Source of the DNA: Ophioceras dolichostomum
Lineage: Eukaryota > Ascomycota > Sordariomycetes > Magnaporthales > Ophioceraceae
Assembly (NCBI GenBank): GCA_003049485.1
Contig: PYST01000164.1
Span: 8,419 to 72,418, forward strand
Length of the DNA stretch: 64,000 bases
Reading direction: 5' to 3'
Part shown: positions 55,319-64,000 of the stretch, piece after piece
Position numbering within the stretch: position 1 is the stretch's first letter
Layout: each line of letters begins with the position of its first letter
Position numbers and translations under genes: made by a program
Notes under the pieces: model-generated
Databases searched by the model: none
The model's input: only the letters and a program-made list of their open reading frames with translations
What the model was told of the DNA's origin: nothing

Positions 55319-58300
55319 CGTGTCGCTCTGTGTTGTTGCTGTGAGTGTGTTTGTGGTTTTTGGGCGGTGATGTGTGGTCTCGGTGGTCCGGATCGGTTTG
55401 GTCGACGAAACTGCTCGCTTGTTGTGTGGAAGAAAAACGAGCGAATGCGGCGGCGACTCGGACCTAGATAAAAGGCTGTCGGGTCCGTTTGAGGAGTGGT
55501 TCAAGGTGATGACCGTACGGAATATGGAAAGAAAAGAGAGGGAGGCGGAAAGTGTTTGGCCGGAGGAGTGAGGGCAGGCCGGGTTGAGATAAATACCCCC
55601 AACGTCCGTTTTTGGGATCGGCCACAGGGCAGCGACACTGTGCAGCGAAGAGAGCGCAACAACGCAGCACACTCAGCACTCACCACATGCAGGACCGGGG
55701 TGGTCGGTGGTCCCGTCTCAGACTTAGGGCAGTGTGCACCGCTAAGAAAGATTGGGTGGCGCAGTTTGCCCCGTCATTTCACTGAGCGACGGACGTGGTG
55801 GTAGGCTGGGCCATACCCGCTTGTGGGTCACAGTGCCACTGGGTCAGCGCAGCTGGGCTCAGCCCCACGCAGCCAAGCCTTTGGGTCTGGGATGCCTCCC
55901 ACGTTTACGCACACACGCAAGTGTTGCCGTTGCGCTTGGAGGTGCTTTTTTCCGTCCGAGCTGGCAAGAGCAAGGGTCCTAGTTCTCACGGCCTCCCCTC
56001 GTTGTTGATGTCAGCAATCGCACAGCTTGCTCCTCGCACTCCCCCTTTATCTTTTGGTGGCCTTGCCTTATCCGTAACTTTCCACCTGTCTGGATGCTTG
56101 GGTCGTAAAATGCTCGAAACGCCAAACACATGAACCCCTAGATCTCCCAAGGCCATTGAGGCTTACTGCATGCATGTATGAGAGGGGACCAATGAGACCT
56201 CCAGATTGTAGGTGCCTACAATGCTGAGTGTTTTCCTAATTTTCCGAACACGGAAATAATCCGTCCGTCTGTGATATGGAGAGTGGAAAACGGGCGTGAC
56301 CGAGTGAGCACATACAGGCAAGCAGGCAAACATCTATCGCTCCATGCTCCTTGAATCGCGAACTGGTTTACGTGCCACATTGCTCCCGTCCGCCGGCCTC
56401 CCTTGGGTTCAATCATCAAACACGACTTGACACAGGCCCGCGGGTCGTACGCCAACCTTCGGTGCTGCCTACACCTACGTTCGGCTACACGGCATCGTGG
56501 TACTTTCCGAAGGTCGCCGGGCCATTGTAAGCGACCAACCTGGTTGTAGGGACCGACCTGGCTCCCGCCACCTCGTCCTCCCCGGAAAGAACTTGGTCTG
56601 AAGTTCCATCTGTTGAGAATTCTCTTGTTGTTGACGTAGTGGTTCCGCAACTTGCTTGCTTGCATGCTGGTCAATGGGAAGCCAAGCCAGCGTGATGATC
56701 ACACTTTCGTAATAGTGATCATTAATTACCTACTCTTCGTACGAATTTACGAAGCCGAGCCATACGGCGTATTCTGTTGCGAGGAATATCCCCTCCACTA
56801 CTTAAGCTCCCTGTCTGGAACATGGAACTCGCCATGGATTTTCAGTTGTCCGGGAGGATTCTGAATGCAGATTCTGGGGTCAGCTCTTCAGCCAATCTTT
56901 CCTTTGGAACGCTGATGACGAGTTGTCCTATTCTGCACCAAGTACCTGCTGTTCACTGCCATGATTGCGTGCTCCGCCTATGCTCTTTCATCTCAACATC
57001 GCCCGTCGCGATCTGCCAGTGGTTCCTGAGGCTTAACTCGGGCCGGGAAGCAACCGGAGCCAGCACAGCTCCCTTGGCCACGGCTACTTGAAGAACCGCA
57101 ATCCTTGTGTTGATATGCAGGTGACTTCGGTGCTCTCAGCTCGCTTCGTTCAGTCCACGTAATCACGGCGAGCACCGCCATCACCACCACGCACCTACCC
57201 CACGCTCCCGCTCGCGTCGCGAAGAACGTCCAATTCAAACGTTCACATCTGAGATAAGGCAGCAGGGCGGGCAGCACCCATCTGCAAGCCACGTCCTCGA
57301 CGCAGCTTGTCTCTTATCTCTTTCTCCTATTCGTTGCTAGCTTTTCACAACTGGCGGGACGAGAAGTCGAGAAAAAGGACGCCACGAGCGGATATTTGGA
57401 GGCTCAGCCGAACGCTCGCGCCATGGGCGTATTGTGGCAACCAGTGACGTACCCTGAATCGCCGGGAAAAACTCGCTGAAGATCGGAACGGATGGCGAAT
57501 GGAACAGCGGGGAGGGAGCCTGAGTCCCGCCCGCTGTCACCAAGCCTCCCCACCTAAATTTAGATCTTGGCGTTTTTGTCTTTTCTTGCCCGCCGCAGCC
57601 TTGAACCTCACTCCTGGGTTCTGGCTGGAGATCGATCTGGGACGGTTCTTTACAGTTCACGCGCAACAAAACCAGCAAAAACGCCAGCCCGCTACCAAGC
57701 TTAAAGACTATGTTACGGCTCCCGAGCTCTCGGTGCTCAAGCAAAAATCTGTGCATAGCTTAAATCCGACCGCCTCATCGGGATGCCAATGTTTGCTGAT
57801 GCCGATAAGCATCTATTCGTTCGACTCAAGTTGTCGAGGGCTTGTAGGACGACGCCTGCCTGACATGCACGGCACGGCACGGCAGCAATTGTCCGGGACA
57901 TCTTGATGCCTGAAACCTGAGCATCCCGAACATCGGAACCTGGTCACCGCTAGCCTTGCCTACTTTTTTCCACCTTGTCTGCCTTGTGCCTTGACAGGTC
58001 CATGGATTGGACGCGCATGCCTCTCAGAAAAATACGAACCCCTATCCAGCCGGTTGCACCCGGCAGTTGTGTCGAGGGGCATCGGGATGTGGGTTCTTGT
58101 GGAGGAGGGGCATTTTTGTGCCCACAGCCTTCCCTCACTTTTCACCGAGCTTCTGCTGCTCGATTCATGCGTTCCGCCTTTTCAATAACGCTACACCATG
58201 CAAAGCCACAAATAGAGACGTGTTCACTGCTCTTGGTAAAAAGAAAGACAGTCGATCATCGTCGTCATCTACGCCCGCATTGTACAACCAGTACCGTCGA

Positions 58301-60070
58301 CAATGAGGGGAGAACTACCATCTGCGCCTTCATATCGATCTCGTGTTTGGATGTGCACATCCACCCCTTCTCTCTAAGCGCTTCGGTTTTGATTTTGCGG
58401 TCAAGTGATCTGCAAAACCTCTCGCTTCCTCGCAACAGTCCCCCCATCCCCCCTCGTTACCCGCCCGGTAGTGTCTGTCTGGATGCAAGGGAGACCGAAA
58501 GGGGTAGTCGTGACGGCTTGCCGCAGACAGCTACCTTGGGTAGGTCGCCCGACACATCAGCGAGGGAGGGGCACGAAGCCCGAGTCACATCCAGAGTCAC
58601 ATCAGGCACCGCCAACAGCGGCCGAACGCGAAAGACGTTGGGCAACAGTGACACACACATTCCTCTCCCTCTCTGGCCGGGGAGGTTACCAGGACGGAAA
58701 TGCTCCGAACTTTGTGTGGTCTAGCCCTCTTCTCGTCATGGCGAGTGAGTGGTTGGCCGAGCTGGGGGTGATACAATGACCAGCCAGCCGAATGCGGTGG
58801 CAGAGAAACACCGCCACGGGTCAGGAGGTACGGTGCGGTGCGGTGCGTACGAGGGAGTGGGCGGGGAGCAAACGTGCCCCCGTTTGTCTCTGGGAACCTT
58901 GAGGTCCACGGAGAAGGTTGGTGATGTGGTAACACGACATCCTTATTAACCCTCCTTTGACGCGGTCACCGCAGAGACTGGGCCGGTAGGTTTCTGCGAA
59001 ACACCGCCATATGAGGTAAGAAGAGGTGCCAAGTGCCTCTATTAACTACCTAGGTATCTTACGTACATTTACCCACCTACAGTGAGGATTGGGAAGCACG
59101 ACGAGATCAAACGAACGGGCGTAATGCAGGTATGGCCTCATCTGATCGGACAGACAGCGCATCAGTATGATCGTAGAGCCACACCAACAGCAAAAAGGGC
59201 AGGGAAGAAAGAAAATGAAGGAAAAGCGTGACCCCCCCTTGTCCCCCCTCCCCATTTTCTCTCCCCCCAATCTCGATGGCACACGACGCCGACCGACAAA
59301 GAAAGGGGTGAAAGAGGAGGTAGAACATGCTCTGATAAGCTCTCGGATTCCTTTCAGGTGTTGTCGAGGGGTAATGAGGTAGGACCCGTATGACGGCGGA
59401 ACCTGCTGTTGTGTCTCGAGGGGGAGGAGGTCTTGCGACGTGGAGGCCATCGTGGGGGTCAGGGCTTGATGCGGCTGCAGGTCTCGTGATATCGGTTCTC
59501 GACGCTGAGTGGGCGGGAGGTGAAGCAGCCGTATGCACTTACGCTGCACTTACGCTGCATTTGCATGTTCCATCCTGGTCGGCGAACAGGAATTTATTTG
59601 TATGAATGTGTTGTCCTGGCCGGAGAGAAAAAAGTCAGAGTGGCGGCGAGACAACTTTTTTTTACTTGTAAGTGTACACACATACATGGGATGGGATCAT
59701 GATGGATGCGTGCAGGTTGCTTGCAGATTCACTTTTCCCCACGGAGACCAGCATGTAACCAAAACACCCCAGACCCCGGCCGGTTTTTTTGTTTCCCCTC
59801 TGCGTGGAGAGACGGGAGAGACGGGAGTGAACCTGTCGGAATAGGGAAAGCGAGCACGTGTCGACGACGGTCCAATGGGGATTTGCAGAATGCAATGTAC
59901 TGTAGGTGGTAATGGGGGATGGGGGATTGATGTAAGAACGCCTGTTTTGCTCCTGCAAAGCGACGGCGGTCTGTTGTCCGGTTGTTCATCCCCGCCGAGT
60001 AGAATTTGCCGGGCATTCTTTTGGTTGGTGGTGTCTTAATAGGTAATAATAAAAACAAGCTTCATCAATC

Positions 60071-60108
60071 TTGCCTTGCCTTGCCTTGCCTTGCCTCGCC
60101 TTGCTTGC
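60071..60108. repeat. (CCTTG)n pentanucleotide repeat
   Basis: Seven or so units of CCTTG, with one CCTCG variant, in intergenic DNA. Confidence 0.9.
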
Positions 60109-63100
60109 CCGATGAAAGTGCCCCCAACTTTATGATACGGACTGTTGTGATTCATATTCTCATATATCGAATCCGTCTAGAGGTGGGAAAGTTTGATGGC
60201 GTCGAAGAGAGTTGCGGATCTCGATATGCTAGGATCTGTCTGGCTGCACGTCAGCAACAAACCCCAGGTCTTAATCTTGGGAGAACGGCCGGCGTCTCGA
60301 AGATTCGATTCCGCGGGCGCGGGATCCACTCGCCCGCTACCGATGATGCCGAGACTTGACAGCGCCGGTGTGCTGCTGCGGAGATCTGGCCAGGGCCTAC
60401 GAAGAGGTAGCAGGTAGCTGTATCCAATCGGTTAGGCACCGACAACTAAGGTAGGCAAGGTAGTTCTAGCGGCGGGAGAGGCAAACGTGAATCCTCTGAC
60501 ACACGGAGATCTACTACGTAAAGCCAATATTCCCAACAATTTGGACACTCCCCCTCATTTTGGGCTCACCGATCCTGCAACCCGGTGTTCCAGTGACAGC
60601 GAGCTCCGTCGGCTCGCAGATCAGCTGCTTTGGCTGGAGATTGGTTGAGGGGTTGATTGGCCGCACTTGGCAACCGATAGAACCGTTGGTATACGGAATA
60701 CTAATAAGATCAGCGTCCACCCTTTTTAACTAGTTAAGGTTCTTTCATATTTTCTTGGTTCTTCAGCTTAACGTTGGCAGCCGCTTCTCGCAGACTGGAT
60801 TGTCCCCGCCCCCCCAAAGCTTCGTCCGCGGAAAAGTCTATTGCGATTTCTCGGCGTTTTCTGTCTTGAATTTCTTCCCGTCACTCCCGTCCTCCCAGTC
60901 GACCTGCTTTCCCCGCCCCTTAACAAGCCTGGATTTTAAAAAGGTTCGGAGAACCTCGAGTCGATAAACACGATAACGCCGACAAGGAGCGGGAACCAGG
61001 ACGACAAGAAGCAGGCTACCAGGCAGGCAGGCGCAGTAAAACAAAGTGACACGGAACCCAATCGGCCCCCCGCTTCGTATGCATGCGCATGCCAAATTTC
61101 CCCACCGAGCGAGACCATTGACCTACCCGATGTATGCCTAGCGGCTTGGGACTTTGGGAGTCCGCGTGTGTGGTACAGGAGGGCAGCAGCAGCTTCCCTC
61201 GTCAGTACCGCAGAATACCGCGGAATACCACAGGTATCCAGTCCCGTAACATAGCGCGGCTGTGTTTGTACTTATCAATCCCCAATACTTGGAGGTAGGT
61301 TGGCACATCTGCATCGTGGAGTCATTCCTTCGGTTGTTGTGGGGACGTCGACATCTTGAGTATTGTCTTTTTGCCCCTTGGACTTTTTCGTCTTGTCGTT
61401 CTTGTCGTCGCTTGTCCTTTGCAACCCCATTGTTCACTTGCTGTACTTTCATACCATACCTTTACATACCTTACCTTAGGTAGTGGTGGGAAGAAAGGTG
61501 TTGCTTCGTTTCGAAACTACACAGTAGCAAAGATAGCATGTGAGAGCGGTTTCTACAGCAGAAAGCCGCTACCACTTCTTTTTGTTTCGGGTGGCTGCCG
61601 TTTGTTGAATTACTTTTTCCACTAACTAGTTTTTTTTTTCTTTCTTATCCTCTTCAATCCCGACTGCCTGGCCTGCCTGGCCTCTCCACTCCACCCACCT
61701 ACATCATTTTATCTCTGTCGGGTGCTTTCCCATCCCCCAAAACTCCAATCCCCCACGTGCGCCACTGACCTAATCATCCATCGTCCGCGAACCGGTGTCC
61801 TTGGTCGTCAGAGCCTTGTCTCGCACATCCATCCAAAAGCCTTCAAACCATCCGACACGAACGACAGCCAGCGAACGAACAATTGCCGTGACTCCCTGGC
61901 TTGCAGATTTCCTGCAGAACACTGGCTGCCACTCTGCCACTCTGTCAATCTGTGCCACCTCGTCAAAAGACCAACGGACAGGCCAGAAGCCAGAAACCAA
62001 GGGCAGGGACGCTTGGAAACGCTTGGCGAAAGCCACCAGGTCATCCCCCAGTCACCCGTCACCAGTCGCCAGTCACCACTACCTCCCTCCTACTTCGATT
62101 TTCTTTCGCTAAACCCCTCAGCTAGAAGGTGAGCCAGTGTGTGCCGACGAGGAGAGCGGAAGGAGCTAGAAATTTCTGCCTTTCCAATCATCACTCTTTC
62201 CCAGTCACCCCCATTTTCTTCCCCCCATTCTTCCCCCCGCACTTTCCAGCGACTCGGCGCGGAGCAGGAGGAGGGAGCAAGCAGCAAGCTCGCAAAGAAC
62301 GCAAGCAGGCCTCCTCGAAGAACGCTCGCTGTGTTTTGAAGTTGCACCTTTTCTCCCCTCGACTGATCAACCATTCTTCTCCCTTCCCCTTCCACTTTCT
62401 TCCTTTTTGCTTCTCAGCTCAAGCGATCAACCCGACGACCGAGAAGCGAGACCCCTCGTGACCACTCCCAGCCGCCGCTTTTTGCTGTCATCATCCTGCA
62501 GCAGGGGCGCCTGTTTGCCTGAGGAAGTGGGTGCCGATCCACCTTAGCCCAGCCCAGCCCGGTCGGTGACCGGCCTCAATCGTCCCTCGAGTGTACCTCC
62601 CCTGTGGCTTGCTGTGATTTGCTGCCCCTTGTTGCGCCCAGGAGCCACCAAGAGCCACCGAGTTAGAACCACCAGTGGTGGCGACCGAGGAGGCCGAGGC
62701 AAGCGAGTTTGCGATTCGAGCCTGACTGAGACTGGCTCGACATCAACGGACTGATTTTAGAGCGACCGCGAACGAGGCTGACGTATCTTCTCGACCCCTT
62801 TGCAGCACCGACCGCCGGTGACCACTTCTGGCAGCCGCCCAAAGTCCCAACAGCCACTGCAATCCAGCGAACTCACGAGAGAAGCAACGCACGCACGACA
62901 CACGATTCCACACGCTCGAACCGACCCGCCGCCGCCGCCGCCACCGCTGCTGCTCCCCACTGTCCCTCGTCACAGCGTCCCAGCGCCCAGCGTCCAGAGC
63001 CCAGCGTCCCAGTTACCACCGCTTTCTTCCCCTTGCGACTTGGACTGCGACTGCGAATGTGACTGCGACCACACACACCGCCGCCCCGAAAAAAACAGGA

Positions 63101-63782
63101 CCGCTCCCTCCTGTGACAGTCCACTGTCCACCACCCCCCTGTTTGTCTCCCTCAGACAGACATACTGACACAACGGCTGTCCTGCACCTGTCCTGCCTCT
63201 TGTCTGCACCAGTAATGCATTCGCCGAGGCTGAGGCTTTGCAGCGCAGTTGGTCAGTAGCTTATTTCGACGGCATTGTCCCATTGCCTGTTACCTCATCA
63301 TTACCACACGCCAGCGGTCCTTCTTCTGCGAATTCTTTCTTAGCTCCTTCTCTGTCTCTCTCTCTCTCCGACTCTCCCGGCACAGGCCGTCCACAACAAA
63401 ACTAATATCTGAGCCCTCGTGCCGAATTCTTCAACCACGGAGACGACACTGAATCGCCGTTTTACCCCTGTCAGCATCCTCTGCGTGCTCGACCACCTCT
63501 ACCATCCTCCATAACACGAGCCTGCCGACGATCGCTGCATGCACATACGCGGAGCATTTTTAGCAAAGCCTCCTCCACCTTTTTTCCCCTCCCCCCTTTC
63601 CCCCTCTTCGTCCTCATCTGGCGCAGACGGCTGCTGTCGCGACAGGCTGCGTGGACTCTCTCCTTGCGAAAGCGGAGTCAGCCCCAGACCTACTTAGGCG
63701 CACACCGTCGCTAGCCCCTCTCACTCTGCCTCGTTAGGCTCCCGTGGCTGTCTCCTGCGAGGACCGGTGAAGCATCCTTCTC

Positions 63783-63808
63783 CTACCTACCTACCTACCT
63801 AGGTACCT
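63783..63808. repeat. CCTA repeat in a leader
   Basis: Tandem CCTA units ending in the palindrome TACCTAGGTA, 58 bases before the ATG at 63866, so probably within the 5' UTR. Confidence 0.8.
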
Positions 63809-63865
63809 CGACTACTCCCACCACAGCGGACGAGGAAGGATCCCGAATTCCCTCCATCACACGAG

Positions 63866-64000
63866 ATGGGCAACCAGAGCTCTAAAGAAGGTGGCTCGTC
63901 GTCGAAGTCTAGCTTGGAGGTTAGCGCAAGTGGAAGCAGTCGGCGGGACAACAACAGCAACAATGAAGGCAGTGGGTTGCAGTCGTACCCGTCGTTCAGC
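63866..64000 (+). CDS. N-terminal fragment of a predicted N-myristoylated protein, possibly phosphatase PP-Z
   Basis: The first 45 codons of a gene that continues past the window. It starts MGNQSSKEGG, a strong N-myristoylation signal (Gly2 with Ser at position 6), followed by a Ser/Gly/Asn-rich region ending LQSYPSFS. Fungal proteins with such starts include the Ser/Thr phosphatase PP-Z (salt tolerance, cell integrity) and the beta subunit of Snf1/AMPK. The Ser-rich pattern favours PP-Z, but no catalytic sequence is visible, so the name is tentative. The context CACGAGATGG and the long pyrimidine-rich leader support the start. Confidence 0.5.
   Translation, partial: MGNQSSKEGGSSSKSSLEVSASGSSRRDNNSNNEGSGLQSYPSFS

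Larger units (their letters stand above)
55319..63865. other. 8.5-kb gene-poor region
   Basis: No convincing gene was found on either strand; the ORFs are short and overlapping. It contains a CCTTG pentanucleotide repeat (60071-60108), small CGGTG/GGCAC repeats near 57868 and 58835, and CCTA/TAGG motifs near 59048 and 61480. From about 61620 to 63860 the plus strand is markedly pyrimidine-rich, with CAG/CAC-rich stretches, typical of a long fungal promoter and leader for the gene starting at 63866. GTGAGC at 62129 could be a donor of a leader intron. Confidence 0.5.

Noticed and set aside
63783..63808. CCTA repeats as telomeric sequence
   Set aside because: Fungal telomeres are TTAGGG arrays; these are short TAGG/CCTA palindromes scattered at internal positions.

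Overview
The window is nuclear DNA of a filamentous ascomycete (Pezizomycotina, most likely a Sordariomycete). The evidence is short introns with GT..AG borders and CTAAC/CTGAC branch points, pyrimidine-rich leaders, and typical fungal proteins: TFIIA large subunit Toa1, Rcf2, a LaeA-like methyltransferase, L-arabinitol dehydrogenase and a Sur7/PalI protein. I could not fix the species. The piece is a draft assembly: a 12-base N gap sits inside a poly-C run at 11602-11613.

Left part (2.7-21.2 kb) is a conserved housekeeping block: rcf2 (+), a kelch-repeat protein (-), the tRNA-dihydrouridine synthase dus3 (+), a kelch plus BTB protein of the Ral2/LZTR1 type (-), the APC/C activator cdc20 (+) and the TFIIA large subunit toa1 (+). 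Neighbours are mostly convergent or divergent, so the kelch/dus3 and kelch-BTB/cdc20 pairs share intergenic promoters.

Middle part (21.2-44 kb) is gene-poor and repeat-rich. It holds 10.7 kb without a convincing gene, then a seven-exon LaeA-like methyltransferase, then 6.6 kb littered with CCTA/TAGG palindromic repeats and a roughly 280-bp inverted-repeat (MITE-like) element. After that come two same-strand genes: a class I lysyl-tRNA-synthetase-like protein, with an apparent single-base frameshift near its N terminus, and a small ASCH-domain (PUA-like, RNA-binding) protein. This pair, lying between related dispersed repeats, is the most unusual thing in the window. An amino-acid/tRNA- or RNA-linked function is suggested by the folds but not demonstrated.

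Right part (44-55.3 kb) returns to conserved genes, all on the minus strand: mitochondrial ATP synthase subunit g, L-arabinitol 4-dehydrogenase, a 1514-residue WD-repeat protein of the WDR6/Trm734 (Rtt10) type, and a Sur7/PalI membrane protein. A second desert (55.3-63.9 kb) follows and ends in the first 45 codons of an N-myristoylation-motif protein (possibly phosphatase PP-Z) that runs off the window.

Several genes concern tRNA or RNA (dus3, the WDR6-type gene, the LysRS-like/ASCH pair), but they are scattered and I do not claim that they form one cluster. No tRNA, rRNA or CRISPR was found.
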